Counted from the first letter of the stretch, positions 1 to 11,562 are shown. The stretch is 64,000 bases of DNA from Caulobacter hibisci (GCF_016135805.1 NZ_JADWOX010000023.1:1-64000); one strand, 5' to 3'. The notes: generated from the sequence alone by a model not told the origin. Numbers and translations are program-made.

Positions 1-24
1 GGGTTGTTTTTCCGCGGTTAATAT

Positions 25-43
25 CCTCCCCGTCTGGGGGAGG
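25..43. repeat. Intergenic palindrome (CCTCCCC...GGGGGAGG type)
   Basis: An imperfect palindrome of C-rich and G-rich arms lies just upstream of ruvB. It resembles the paired palindromes at about 33.1, 36.7, 52.8, 57.1 and 59.0 kb. If it has a partner, that partner lies outside the window. Confidence 0.5.
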
Positions 44-75
44 GGGGGCGGCGGGTCTGGGGGGGTCTTCGCCCA

Positions 76-1122
76 ATGACCCGCATCATCTCCGGCGAAG
101 CCCAGCACGGCGAGCAGATCCCCGGCGCGACCGACCGCGCCATGCGGCCCCAGACCCTGGCCGAGTTCGTCGGCCAGGAGCAGGCCAAGGCCAATCTGCG
201 GATCTTCATCGAGGCGGCCAAGGGCCGGGGCGAGTCCCTCGACCACGTGCTGCTGTTTGGCCCGCCGGGCCTGGGCAAGACCACCCTGGCCCAGATCGTC
301 GCCCGCGAACTGGGGGTGAACTTCCGCGCCACCTCCGGCCCGGTGCTGAACAAGCCCGGCGATCTCGCGGCCATCCTGACCAATCTCGAGCCCAACGACG
401 TCCTGTTCATCGACGAGATCCACCGGCTGTCGTCCAACGTCGAGGAGATCCTCTATCCGGCGATGGAGGACCACGTGCTCGACCTGGTGATCGGGGAAGG
501 GCCGTCGGCCCGCTCGATCCGCATCGACCTGGCGCCCTTCACCCTGGTGGCGGCGACGACCCGGGCCGGCATGCTGGCCACGCCGCTGCGCGACCGTTTC
601 GGCATTCCGGTGCGGCTGGAATTCTACACCCCGCGAGAGCTGCGCCACGTGCTGCTGCACGCCGCCCGCAAGATGGGCGCGCCGCTGTCGGAAGACGGCG
701 CCGACGAGATCGCCAAGCGCGCGCGCGGCACCCCCCGCGTCGCCGGCCGCCTGCTGCGCCGCGTGCGCGACTTCGCCACCGCCGACGCCGCCGAGGTCAT
801 CGACCGCAAGGTCGCCGCCATGGCCCTGGCCCGCCTGGAAGTCGACGAGAGCGGCCTCGACAGCCTCGACCGCCGCTATCTGCGGGCCATGATCGAGCAC
901 TATGGCGGCGGACCGGTGGGCGTGGAGACCATCGCCTACGCCATCGCCGAGGCCCGCGACGCCGTCGAAGACGTCATCGAGCCCTACCTGATGCAGCAGG
1001 GCTTCATCCAGCGCACCCCGCGCGGCCGCATGGCCTGCGGCAAGGCCTATCTGCACCTGGGCCTGACCCCGCCGGCCGCCCCGCCGCCGGCGGCGCAGGG
1101 CGGGCTGTTTGGGGATGAATAG
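76..1122 (+). CDS. ruvB: Holliday junction branch migration ATPase RuvB
   Basis: RuvB is the hexameric AAA+ motor that drives Holliday junction migration with RuvA and RuvC during recombinational repair in the cytoplasm. The 348-residue protein has the family's usual length. The Walker A motif GPPGLGKTT lies at residues 62-70 and the Walker B motif LFIDEIHRL near residue 110. The sensor TTRAG follows, and a winged-helix DNA-binding domain fills the C-terminus, ending in an Ala/Pro-rich tail. ruvA and ruvC are expected upstream, outside the window. The next gene overlaps the ruvB stop by 8 nt, which suggests translational coupling. Confidence 0.97.
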   Translation: MTRIISGEAQHGEQIPGATDRAMRPQTLAEFVGQEQAKANLRIFIEAAKGRGESLDHVLLFGPPGLGKTTLAQIVARELGVNFRATSGPVLNKPGDLAAILTNLEPNDVLFIDEIHRLSSNVEEILYPAMEDHVLDLVIGEGPSARSIRIDLAPFTLVAATTRAGMLATPLRDRFGIPVRLEFYTPRELRHVLLHAARKMGAPLSEDGADEIAKRARGTPRVAGRLLRRVRDFATADAAEVIDRKVAAMALARLEVDESGLDSLDRRYLRAMIEHYGGGPVGVETIAYAIAEARDAVEDVIEPYLMQQGFIQRTPRGRMACGKAYLHLGLTPPAAPPPAAQGGLFGDE

Positions 1123-1642
1123 GGCCAAGGCGACCGACAGCGTCGCCTGGCGCTTCCGTACGCCGTTCCCGCCCGAGGCGGCGCGTGAGCGCCTGGAGGC
1201 CGCTGTAGGCGGTCCGGACGAGACCCGGATCGGGGAAGTGATCGGCCAGGTCGGTCTGGATTGGGCCAGGATCTATCGCTGCGAGCGTCAGGGATACGCG
1301 CCGATCCCGCTGCGGATGGACTGGGTCGCCGACGGCGAGGGAACGCTGGTCACCTGCCGCATGCGGTCGCCGAGCAAACGTTTCCCTCAGGGGCTGGCTA
1401 TCGGCATCGCGATCATAGCCGCCTTTTCGGCCTGGCTCGTGTTCGGTCCCCTCGCGAGAGACGCCGGCGGCCTCACCGCGGTCCACGTGATCCTGTTTGG
1501 GCTGTGGTGCCTGTTCCTGGGCGGCTGGGGCCTCTATGCGGTGGTCTTCAGCAACTACGCCTATCGCGACGAGCGCCTGCTCCTGATCGCTCACGCCCAG
1601 CAGGCGCTGGAGGGCGGGCCGGTGGAGGAGGTCGGGGTTTGA
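1115..1642 (+). CDS. Two-TM hypothetical membrane protein
   Basis: I do not recognise this protein by family. The ATG at 1115 is preferred over a TTG at 1109 and overlaps the end of ruvB by 8 nt. The protein has about 175 residues. A polar N-terminal region is followed by two hydrophobic segments, roughly residues 94-115 (LAIGIAIIAAFSAWLVFG) and 125-150 (VILFGLWCLFLGGWGLYAVV), and then a short polar tail. It looks like a small inner-membrane protein translated with ruvB. No catalytic motif is visible. Confidence 0.75.
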   Translation: MNRAKATDSVAWRFRTPFPPEAARERLEAAVGGPDETRIGEVIGQVGLDWARIYRCERQGYAPIPLRMDWVADGEGTLVTCRMRSPSKRFPQGLAIGIAIIAAFSAWLVFGPLARDAGGLTAVHVILFGLWCLFLGGWGLYAVVFSNYAYRDERLLLIAHAQQALEGGPVEEVGV

Positions 1643-1691
1643 CGCGAAACCAGCCTCGCCCCGAGCAGCGAAGCGATTAAAAGAGGTCCCG

Positions 1692-2144
1692 ATGAGCCAG
1701 GAACCGACCCCCACCGCCGGCGTCTTCGTCGATCGCGAGCACCAGCTGCCCGTCCGCATCTATTACGAGGACACCGACTTCTCGGGGATCGTCTATCACG
1801 CCAACTACCTGCGCTATTTCGAGCGCGGGCGCAGCGACTTCTTCCGGATGATCGGGGTGTCGCATACCGAGCTGGCGGCGATCGACACGGCCTTCGCCAT
1901 CACCCGCATGGAGATCGACTTCAAGCGCGCCGCCAGGGTCGACGACGCCCTGGTGGTGCACACCGTCTGGAACCGCATCAAGGGCGTGCGCCTCTTGGCC
2001 CGGCAATGGATCACCCGCGGCGAGGACCTGGTTTGCGCTGCCAATGTCGAGGCGGTCTGCATCACCCTGGACGGCCGTCCGCGCAAGCCGTCGGCCGAGA
2101 TGACCGCCAAGGTGACGCCCTGGCTGGCGCCCGAAGAGGCCTGA
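1692..2144 (+). CDS. ybgC: Tol-Pal system-associated acyl-CoA thioesterase YbgC
   Basis: This is a 4HBT hotdog-fold thioesterase of the YbgC type, which hydrolyses short-chain acyl-CoA or acyl-ACP and is usually the first gene of tol-pal clusters. The signature YYEDTDFSGIVYHANYL lies at residues 24-40 and contains the catalytic Asp and the conserved His. The 150-residue length is slightly longer than typical because of an N-terminal extension. An AAGAGG sequence sits upstream of the ATG. About 200 nt separate it from tolQ, so tolQ may also have its own promoter. Confidence 0.95.
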   Translation: MSQEPTPTAGVFVDREHQLPVRIYYEDTDFSGIVYHANYLRYFERGRSDFFRMIGVSHTELAAIDTAFAITRMEIDFKRAARVDDALVVHTVWNRIKGVRLLARQWITRGEDLVCAANVEAVCITLDGRPRKPSAEMTAKVTPWLAPEEA

Positions 2145-2347
2145 ACCGGCGCGAACCTGGAATGCAGATCGTCGGTTGGTGAAAAATGGGCCGCCTGCAA
2201 CCAATGTCATAGTTTCAACATTGCCCCGCTTCATGCAGTAAGGGCGCAGACCCATCACTTTTGAGCCTGGGGCGCATCCAGGCGGCGAACCTCGCACACT
2301 TCGCCTGACGCGCCCTAGACTGACGCCCCAACGGAGCAGAAACCCGC

Positions 2348-3046
<699 letters not shown>

Positions 3047-3050
3047 TCCG

Positions 3051-3572
3051 ATGGCGATGTCTTCCAACGACGCCTTCGCCACCTCGGGCGGCGGTCGCGG
3101 CCGCCGCCGTCGCCGGCGCGGCAAGGGCGCCCTGTCCGAGATCAACGTCACGCCGCTTGTCGACGTGATGCTGGTGCTGCTGATCATCTTCATGATCTCG
3201 GCGCCGCTCTTGACCTCGGGCGTCGAGCTGGAGCTGCCCAAGACCGAGGCCGGCGCGCTGAAGAACGAGCAGGAGCCGATCACCGTGTCGGTCCGCCACG
3301 ACGGCGCGGTGTTCATCGGCGAGGACCAAGCCCCGTTCGCCGACTTCGCGTCGGTGGTCACGGCCAAGGCCGGCGATACGACCGACAAGCCGATCTATGT
3401 GCGCGCCGACGGCAAGGCCCCCTACGAGGTGGTCGCCCAGGTGATGGCCGCCCTCTCGAAGGCCGGCTTCACCAAGATCAACCTGCTGACCGACACCGGC
3501 GGCCCGACCTCGGGCGCGGCGCCGCAGGACGCGCGGCCCGCGGGCGGCGACGACCTGCGCCCGGCGCAATAG
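3051..3572 (+). CDS. tolR: Tol-Pal system protein TolR
   Basis: TolR is the ExbD-like partner of TolQ. It is anchored by one membrane span (about residues 35-54) with the proton-coupling Asp at 38 in the motif VTPLVDVML, and has a periplasmic domain behind it. An unusually dense Gly/Arg stretch (residues 13-25, with six consecutive Arg) precedes the span and fits the positive-inside rule. The tail after about residue 150 is Pro/Ala-rich. It lies between tolQ (4-nt gap) and tolA (16-nt gap). Confidence 0.96.
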   Translation: MAMSSNDAFATSGGGRGRRRRRRGKGALSEINVTPLVDVMLVLLIIFMISAPLLTSGVELELPKTEAGALKNEQEPITVSVRHDGAVFIGEDQAPFADFASVVTAKAGDTTDKPIYVRADGKAPYEVVAQVMAALSKAGFTKINLLTDTGGPTSGAAPQDARPAGGDDLRPAQ

Positions 3573-3588
3573 GGAACACCGACGGCTG

Positions 3589-4452
3589 ATGCGCGAGGAC
3601 CGCAACAACCTGTCGCCGGCGCTGATCGGCTCGGTCGCCCTCCACGGCCTCGTGGTGGCGGCGGTGATGATCGGCTGGCCGTGGAAGACCTCCAAGCCGA
3701 TCGTCATCGGCGAGAGCGTGCCCGTGACCATCGTCACCGAAGGGCCGACCAACGTGCGTCCCGCCATCGAGGACCCGGTCGAGCAGCCGGCCGAGACCAT
3801 CGAGCCCGTGCCCGACGCCACGCCCCAGCCGCCGGCCCCGATCCCCGCGCCGACGCCGCAGCCGGCGCCGCCCAAGCCGCAGCCGACGCCCAGGCCCGCG
3901 CCGGCCCCCGTGCCGCCCAAGCCGTCGCCGACCCCGACGCCCAAGCCGGTGCAGCCGCAAAAGCCCACGCCTCAGAATCCGACCCCGGCAAAGCCGGAGG
4001 CCGACTTCTTCTCGTCGATGGAAAAGACCCTGTCGAAGACGGCCAAGCCGGCCGGCAAGCCGAACTCCTCGGCGCCCCAGGGCCAGACCAACCGCGCCGA
4101 GACCGCCAACCAGGCCCGTCCCGGCACCGGCGCGATGACGGCCCTGCAAACGGCGGCGATCAGCGGCATGAAGGACGAGATCCAGCGGCGCTGGAACCCC
4201 AACTGCGAGGTCGTGGGCGGCGGTTCGATGCAGATCAAGCTCAGCTTCAAGCTCGCCGCCAACGGCCGCGTGGCCGGCCAGGTCACGGCCGGCGGGGCCG
4301 AGAACTCCGGCGACACCATCACGCGCACCGAGGCCGAGCGGGCGATCCGCGCGGTGTTCCAGTCGGCGCCGTTCGAGGGCCTGCCGCCCGACTACTACAA
4401 CCAGCAGCTCACCTTGAACTTCAAGGCGCGCGACGCCTGCGCCGCGCGCTAG
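3589..4452 (+). CDS. tolA: Tol-Pal system protein TolA (proline-rich)
   Basis: TolA links the TolQR motor in the inner membrane to TolB and Pal at the outer membrane. The anchor (about residues 10-30) carries the S-x3-H motif (Ser15, His19) typical of TonB/TolA interaction with the motor. The middle, about residues 66-140, is dominated by Pro-Thr-Pro-Lys repeats rather than the long Ala/Lys helix of enteric TolA, so it resembles the spacer of TonB. A TonB/TolA C-terminal domain occupies about residues 180-287 and includes two Cys residues. The annotation rests on gene order as well as fold. Confidence 0.92.
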   Translation: MREDRNNLSPALIGSVALHGLVVAAVMIGWPWKTSKPIVIGESVPVTIVTEGPTNVRPAIEDPVEQPAETIEPVPDATPQPPAPIPAPTPQPAPPKPQPTPRPAPAPVPPKPSPTPTPKPVQPQKPTPQNPTPAKPEADFFSSMEKTLSKTAKPAGKPNSSAPQGQTNRAETANQARPGTGAMTALQTAAISGMKDEIQRRWNPNCEVVGGGSMQIKLSFKLAANGRVAGQVTAGGAENSGDTITRTEAERAIRAVFQSAPFEGLPPDYYNQQLTLNFKARDACAAR

Positions 4453-4468
4453 GGGTCTGAGATGAAAA

Positions 4469-4554
4469 CCTCGTCCTTCGACAGGCTCAGGATGAGGTTT
4501 TTCTGCCGCCGAGCCTGAAATTGGTCCTCATCCTGAGCTTGTCGAAGGACGAGG
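4469..4554. repeat. REP-like inverted repeat between tolA and tolB
   Basis: Two 29-nt arms (4469-4497 and 4526-4554) are reverse complements with one mismatch, separated by 28 nt. The core reads CCTCATCCTGAGC and TCGAAGGACGAGG. Such dispersed palindromes are common in alphaproteobacterial genomes. In RNA it would form a strong hairpin between tolA and tolB. I saw no other copy in the window. Confidence 0.85.
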
Positions 4555-4601
4555 GCCACGCACTAACGACAACGAACACGATGATGGAAGGAAGCCCGAC
4601 G

Positions 4602-5945
4602 ATGACCGCCAGCGCCCCCGCCCAGAGCGTCAAGCGCCGCCTCGCCACGCCGCTTCTGGCCATGAGCCTGGCCCTGGCCGGCTTCGGCGCGATCGCCGCC
4701 CTGCCGGGCGTGGCCGCCGCCCAGATCGAGATCGACATCGACAAGGGCGCGGTCAAGCCGATGCCGGTGGCCATCCCGGCCTTCGCCGGCGCCCAGCGCG
4801 GGGCCGACATCGCCCAGGTCATCAGCGGCAATCTCGAGCGCTCGGGCCTGTTTCAACCGCTCAACGTCGGCGGCGTCACCGACAAGCTGACCGACGTCAA
4901 CGTCCAGCCGCGCTTCCCAGACTGGCAGGCCACCGGCGCCCAGGCGCTGATCAACGGCCAGGTGACGGTCGGCGCCGACGGCTCGCTGCGCGTCGACTTC
5001 CGTCTGTGGGACACCTTCAGCCAGCAGCAGTTGCTGGGCCTGCAATTCACCTCGACCGCCGAGAACTGGCGCCGGGTGGCCCACAAGATCAGCGACGCCG
5101 TCTATGAGCGCCTGACCGGCGAGAAGGGCTATTTCGACACTCGCGTGGCCTTCGTCGCCGAGAGCGGCCCGAAACTCGCCCGCGTCAAGCGCCTGGGCAT
5201 CATGGACCAGGACGGCGCCAACCCGCAGTACATCACCGACGGCTCGTCGATCGTGATGACCCCGCGCTTCTCGGCCACCAGCCAGGAGCTGACCTACATG
5301 GCCCTGCGGCCGACGGGGTCGAGCATCTACCTGCTGAACCTGCAGACCAACCGCCAGGAGACGGTCGGCCGCTTCCCCGGCATGGTGTTCGCCCCGCGCT
5401 TCTCGCCCGACGGCAAGAAGGTGGCCTTCTCGGTCGAGAAGGGCGGCAACAGCGACATCTACGTGCTCGACCTGCGCACCCGCCAGTCGACCCGCATCAC
5501 CACCGACCCGGCCATCGACACCTCGCCGTCGTTCTCGCCGGACGGCAGCAAGATCGTCTTCAACTCCGACCGCGGCGGCCAGGCCCAGCTCTACGTGATG
5601 AACGCCGACGGCTCGGGCGTGCGCCGCATCTCCTACGGCGGCGGCCGCTATACGACTCCGGTCTGGAGCCCGCGCGGCGACTACATCGCCTTCACCAAGC
5701 AGACCGGCGGCCAGTTCCACATCGGCGTCATGGCCACCGACGGCGGCGGCGAGCGCCTGCTGACCACCAGCTATTTGGACGAGGGCCCCACCTGGGCGCC
5801 GAACGGCCGGGTGCTGATGTTCTTCCGCGAGGGCAGCGCCGGCAATCCGCGTCTGTGGACCGTCGACATCACCGGCCGGATCCTGCGTCCGGCGGCCTAT
5901 CCCGGCGCGGCGTCGGATCCGGCCTGGTCGCCGCTTCTGGACTGA
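4602..5945 (+). CDS. tolB: Tol-Pal system beta-propeller protein TolB
   Basis: TolB is the periplasmic beta-propeller that binds Pal and TolA. I start it at 4602 (MTASAP, 447 residues) because GGAAGGA lies about 9 nt upstream and a Sec signal peptide follows (hydrophobic LLAMSLALAGFGAIAAL, cleavage near VAAA-Q). Reading from further upstream would translate the REP-like repeat. Residues about 42-150 form the N-terminal TolB domain. Repeated blades of the FSPDGKK and WSPRGDY type follow. The repeat lies in the 149-nt gap from tolA and may modulate read-through. Confidence 0.95.
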   Translation: MTASAPAQSVKRRLATPLLAMSLALAGFGAIAALPGVAAAQIEIDIDKGAVKPMPVAIPAFAGAQRGADIAQVISGNLERSGLFQPLNVGGVTDKLTDVNVQPRFPDWQATGAQALINGQVTVGADGSLRVDFRLWDTFSQQQLLGLQFTSTAENWRRVAHKISDAVYERLTGEKGYFDTRVAFVAESGPKLARVKRLGIMDQDGANPQYITDGSSIVMTPRFSATSQELTYMALRPTGSSIYLLNLQTNRQETVGRFPGMVFAPRFSPDGKKVAFSVEKGGNSDIYVLDLRTRQSTRITTDPAIDTSPSFSPDGSKIVFNSDRGGQAQLYVMNADGSGVRRISYGGGRYTTPVWSPRGDYIAFTKQTGGQFHIGVMATDGGGERLLTTSYLDEGPTWAPNGRVLMFFREGSAGNPRLWTVDITGRILRPAAYPGAASDPAWSPLLD

Positions 5946-6186
5946 TCGCGGGCTGCGATGCACGGCTTGTAAGAAGGTTTCGCAACTTTCCACAGGCCCG
6001 GCGCGTTGGAGCGTTGCTGTTCATCCGCCATTCACCCGGAAGGTGTCACCCGACAGGTGAAACGAGGTGGAACGTCACCAACCTGACGCCATTGTGAGGT
6101 CGAGGGAGCGTTTTTGCGGGGCGAAGCTACAGCAACGCCGGTAAGAGTTTGAACCCAGGCCGTATTTAGACTTGAGGAGATACTGG

Positions 6187-6744
6187 ATGAGCTTCGACAC
6201 CAAGGGCGCTGCCCGACTGGCGCTGATCGGCCTTGCCGTCGCCTCGCTGGCCGCCTGTACCTCGCGGCCGAAGCCCGCTGGTCCGGCCGAGCCGGTCGCG
6301 CCGCAGCAGCCGGCGCCGGAACGTCCCTACACCCCGACGACCCCGGCTCCGGATCCGACCCCGCAGGGCCCGCTGCCCGGCACGATCCAGGACTTCGTGG
6401 TCAATGTCGGCGACCGCGTCTATTTCGACACCGATGAATACACGGTCCGCGCCGACGCCCAGCCGCTGCTGGCCGGCCAGGCCCAGTGGCTGAACCGCTA
6501 TTCGAGCGTCAAGGTCCGCATCGAGGGCAACGCCGACGAACGCGGCACCCGCGAGTACAACCTGGCCCTGGGCGCCCGTCGCGCCAACGCCGTCCGCGAG
6601 TTCCTCGTCGGCCAAGGCGTCGCCGCCTCGCGCATCGAGACGATCTCGTTCGGCAAGGAGCGTCCGCTCGATCCGGGCACGGACGAAACCGCCTGGGCCA
6701 AGAACCGTAACGCCCGTACCGCCATCACCGACGGCGCGCGCTAA
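6187..6744 (+). CDS. pal: Peptidoglycan-associated lipoprotein Pal
   Basis: Pal is the outer-membrane lipoprotein that anchors the Tol system to peptidoglycan. The 185-residue protein starts at the ATG behind a TGAGGAGAT ribosome site. It has a lipoprotein signal ending in the lipobox LAAC, a Pro-rich linker, and an OmpA-like domain with the peptidoglycan-binding signature NADERGTREYNLALGARRA. It is separated from tolB by 241 nt, room enough for its own promoter, and is followed by a terminator. Expression in excess of tolQRAB is plausible but is inference. Confidence 0.96.
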   Translation: MSFDTKGAARLALIGLAVASLAACTSRPKPAGPAEPVAPQQPAPERPYTPTTPAPDPTPQGPLPGTIQDFVVNVGDRVYFDTDEYTVRADAQPLLAGQAQWLNRYSSVKVRIEGNADERGTREYNLALGARRANAVREFLVGQGVAASRIETISFGKERPLDPGTDETAWAKNRNARTAITDGAR

Positions 6745-6763
6745 GGCTCTAGCCTGACCGATC

Positions 6764-6801
6764 GAAGGCCCTTTCCCGAACCCCGGGGGAGGGCCTTCTT
6801 T
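6764..6801 (+). terminator. Intrinsic terminator after pal
   Basis: The arms GAAGGCCCT (6764-6772) and AGGGCCTTC (6790-6798) form a stem followed by a short T run. It lies 20 nt after the pal stop and before cpoB. Confidence 0.8.
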
Positions 6802-6860
6802 CCGTCTGGTCCCACTAATCCGGCCGCACTTTTGTCCGCAACCAGGGCATAATCGTCGAC

Positions 6861-7706
6861 ATGAAGCTGAAATCCGCGCTCCTCGCCTCCGCCCTGCTGC
6901 TCGCCGTCGCCGCGCCGGCCCTGGCCCAGACGCCGATGCCCGATCCGCTGGACGACCGTTCGGCCAAGCGCATCGAGAAGATGGAGAAGGTCGTGCGCGA
7001 GCTGCGGGCGATCGTCTTCCAGGGGCGCGACACCGGCAAGCCGGTGGTCGTCCAGACCGCGGAGACCGACGCCCAGATCGCCGCCCTCAACGACCGGATC
7101 TCGGACCTCGAGCAGACCATCCAGCGGATGAACGGCCAGAACGAGACCCTGACCCACGATCTGGATCAGGCGCGTCGCGGCAACGAAGGCCAGAAGGCGC
7201 GCGCCGACCAGCTGGAGCAGCGCCTGGCCGCGCTCGAGGGCAAGATCACCACGCTGGAGACCGCCGCCGCCACGGCCGCCGCGGCCCAGATCCCGCCGCC
7301 CCCGCCGCCGCCGCCGGCCGATCCGGCCACGGCCTTCAAGCAGGCCCGCCAGCTGCTGCTGGACGGCGACTACGCCGGCGCCGAAGGGGCCTTCAACAGC
7401 TTCGTGTCCGCCTATCCCGACGACGCCAAGGCGCCGGAGGCCCGTTACTGGCTGGGCGAGACCCTGTTCGTGCGCGAGGCCTATGGCGACGCGGCCGGCG
7501 CCTATCTGGGCGCGGTGCGCGGCTGGCCGCAGACCAGCTGGGCGCCCAACGCCGTGCTGAAGCTGTCGCGCTCGCTGGTGGCCCTGAAGAAGCCCGCCGA
7601 CGCCTGCCGCACCCTGGACGAGCTGACCAAGCGCTATCCGAAGGCCTCGGCCGACGTGGTCGGCAAGGCCAAGAGCACCCGCGCCCAGGCCAAGTGCGCG
7701 GCCTGA
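6861..7706 (+). CDS. cpoB: Cell division coordinator CpoB (YbgF)
   Basis: CpoB is a periplasmic partner of TolA that coordinates Tol-driven constriction with peptidoglycan synthesis. A Sec signal peptide (about residues 1-23) is followed by a coiled coil rich in Glu, Gln and Leu (about 35-130). A run of eight Pro comes next, and then TPR repeats with the YbgF-type pattern (QARQLLLDGDYAGAEGAF). The length of 281 residues fits the family. It follows the pal terminator, so it may have a separate promoter. Its end overlaps the proposed tilS start. Confidence 0.93.
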   Translation: MKLKSALLASALLLAVAAPALAQTPMPDPLDDRSAKRIEKMEKVVRELRAIVFQGRDTGKPVVVQTAETDAQIAALNDRISDLEQTIQRMNGQNETLTHDLDQARRGNEGQKARADQLEQRLAALEGKITTLETAAATAAAAQIPPPPPPPPADPATAFKQARQLLLDGDYAGAEGAFNSFVSAYPDDAKAPEARYWLGETLFVREAYGDAAGAYLGAVRGWPQTSWAPNAVLKLSRSLVALKKPADACRTLDELTKRYPKASADVVGKAKSTRAQAKCAA

Positions 7707-8914
7707 TCGGCGAGCCCGACTTTCCAAGCTTCGCCGCCGTCCTGGAACGGCGCCTGCGGCCGGGGGCGATCACGCCCCTGGCCGTCGGCTTTTCAGGCGG
7801 CAGCGACAGCCTGGCCCTGCTGCGCCTGACGCTGGACTGGGCGACCCCGCGCGGACGGCCGGTCCTGGCCCTGACCGTCGATCACGGCCTCAACCCCGCC
7901 AGCAACGCCTGGACCGCCGACGCCCTCGCCAGGGCCCGGGCGCTCGGCGCCGACGCCCGCGCCCTGCACTGGATCGGCGACAAGCCGTCGACGGGCCTGC
8001 CCGCGGCCGCCCGCGCCGCCCGCCACGCCCTGCTCGCCGAGGCGGCCCGCGCCGCCGGCGCCAGGGTCCTGCTGCTGGGCCACACCGCCGACGACCTGGC
8101 CGAAGCCGCCCTCATGCGGGCCGAGGGCTCGACCGTCTCCGATCCCCGCGACTGGGCGCCGTCGCCGGCCTGGCCGCAGGGGCGGGGCGTCTTCGTCCTG
8201 CGGCCGCTGCTCGGCGTTCGCCGCCAGGCCCTGCGCGCCTGGCTGGCCGCGCGCGGCGAGACCTGGCTGGAGGATCCGGCCAACAGCGATCCCCGCTATG
8301 CCCGCGCCCGGGCCCGCGTGGCGCTCGACGGCGCGGCGCCGCCGTCGCCGGCCAAACCCGAGGTCGCCAAGCCGCTGGCCGTCGAGGGCGAGCACGCCCT
8401 GCGCCTGCCGCGCGACGCTTCCGCCGCCCAGGTCGCCGCCGCCTGCCTGTGCGCGGCGGGGTCCAGCGTTCCCCCGCGCGGCGATCGCCTGGCGCGGCTG
8501 GTCGAGCGCCTGCGGGGCGGCGAGGCCTTCGTGGCCACCCTGGCCGGGGCGCGGATCGTCGCCGACGCGGCCGGCGCGCTGTTCGGGCGCGAGGCGGGGC
8601 GAGAGGGTCTTCCGGACCTCGTCCTGGCCGCCGGCGAGACCGCCGTCTGGGACGGCCGCTACGCCGTGACGGCGACGCAACTGGTCACGATCCGGGCGCT
8701 CGGGGGGCTGGCGGCCCGTCTGCCGGCGGAAGAAAGGCTGGCGCTGAAGAATTTTCCGGCGGCCTTTCGACCCATGCTGCCGGTCGCCGTCGATGCCGCC
8801 GGCCAGGCCTCTAGCCCGGTCCTTGCAAGGGATAGCGCGGTCCGCGCGCGTGTGCTGATCCGGGAAAGGTTCGAAGCCGCATGCGGCTTCATCGATCAAG
8901 AACCTGCGACCTGA
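7694..8914 (+). CDS. tilS: tRNA(Ile)-lysidine synthetase TilS
   Basis: TilS ligates lysine to C34 of tRNA-Ile(CAU) with ATP, converting the anticodon to read AUA. The N-type ATP pyrophosphatase P-loop SGGSDS is at residues 34-39, followed by TVDHGLNPAS and the GHTADDLAE motif. The C-terminal region is short for the family (406 residues in total). The GTG start at 7694 overlaps the cpoB stop by 13 nt, implying translational coupling. A later start would cut into the conserved N-terminal strand. Confidence 0.93.
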   Translation: MRGLIGEPDFPSFAAVLERRLRPGAITPLAVGFSGGSDSLALLRLTLDWATPRGRPVLALTVDHGLNPASNAWTADALARARALGADARALHWIGDKPSTGLPAAARAARHALLAEAARAAGARVLLLGHTADDLAEAALMRAEGSTVSDPRDWAPSPAWPQGRGVFVLRPLLGVRRQALRAWLAARGETWLEDPANSDPRYARARARVALDGAAPPSPAKPEVAKPLAVEGEHALRLPRDASAAQVAAACLCAAGSSVPPRGDRLARLVERLRGGEAFVATLAGARIVADAAGALFGREAGREGLPDLVLAAGETAVWDGRYAVTATQLVTIRALGGLAARLPAEERLALKNFPAAFRPMLPVAVDAAGQASSPVLARDSAVRARVLIRERFEAACGFIDQEPAT

Positions 8915-8990
8915 TATCGCGCGCGTGGCGAAACGCCGTCAGTCGTCCTATCTTGGGTCGACGAGCGATAGCTTTGGGAAGACGACGCGT

Positions 8991-10871
<1,881 letters not shown>

Positions 10872-10897
10872 GGCGTCGGCGCACCTTCGAAACCGCG

Positions 10898-10931
10898 AAA
10901 GCCGGATCCGCTCGTCGGGTCCGGCTTTTGT
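10898..10931 (+). terminator. Intrinsic terminator after ftsH
   Basis: A GC-rich stem with arms starting AAAGCCGGA and ending TCCGGCTTT is followed by TTGTTTT. It lies 26 nt after the ftsH stop. Confidence 0.85.
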
Positions 10932-11038
10932 TTTGCCTGTCGCCAGGCCCCGATCATCAGCCAAGGCTCGGGCCTCCTGGCCTTCGCGGGCGAGGGGCGG
11001 TAGAGCTTTCTTGCAAAGCTGAAACGAAGGGCGCGCCC

Positions 11039-11521
11039 ATGAAGACGTCGATGGCCGGACTGTTCGCCGGAGCGCTGGTCGCGCTCGCCCCGCTGGCCGC
11101 GAGCGCCGCGCCGGTGGTGTTGCACAACGACGGCCTGACAGGTCCCGAAGTCGCCAAGTGGCTGCAGGACGCCGGCTACAAGGCCGAGCTGACCACCGAC
11201 AAGAGCGGCGACCCGCTGGTCAAGAGCGCCGCCGAGGGCGTGGCCTTCAGCATCTATTTCTACGACTGCGAGGCCAAGCCGCGCTGCAAGGCCATCCAGT
11301 TCTCGGCCGGCTTCGACCTCAAGGCCCCGCTGACGGCCGCCAAGATCAACGAGTGGAACCGCAATCACCGCTACCTGAAGGCCTATATCGACGACGAGGG
11401 CGACCCCCACATCGAGTACGACGTCAACGTCAACGCCGGGCGCACCCAGGCCGGCCTGGACGACGACTTCGCCGTCTGGACCTCGATGATCGGCGACTTC
11501 ACGACCTTCATCGACTGGTAG
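11039..11521 (+). CDS. Secreted YbjN-domain protein
   Basis: The protein has 160 residues with a Sec signal peptide (residues 1 to about 23, ending ASAAP). The rest has the YbjN pattern: predicted strands around FSIYFYDCEAKPRCKAIQFSAGF, then INEWNRNHRYLKAYID. YbjN proteins are type III secretion chaperone-like folds, but their role is unclear. Here the copy is exported, and two Cys residues around residue 80 could form a disulfide. The start has GAAGGG upstream. It sits between the ftsH terminator and folP. Confidence 0.8.
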   Translation: MKTSMAGLFAGALVALAPLAASAAPVVLHNDGLTGPEVAKWLQDAGYKAELTTDKSGDPLVKSAAEGVAFSIYFYDCEAKPRCKAIQFSAGFDLKAPLTAAKINEWNRNHRYLKAYIDDEGDPHIEYDVNVNAGRTQAGLDDDFAVWTSMIGDFTTFIDW

Positions 11522-11562
11522 GACGCGTGACGGGCGGCCCGCGCGGGTCTAAACCACCGGCC

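Noticed and set aside
4521..4601. An upstream start for tolB
   Set aside because: It would translate the inverted repeat and place extra residues before the signal peptide; the ATG at 4602 has a good ribosome site.
8915..8990. A sigma-32 heat-shock promoter for ftsH
   Set aside because: No convincing CTTGAA and CCCATNT pair at the right spacing.
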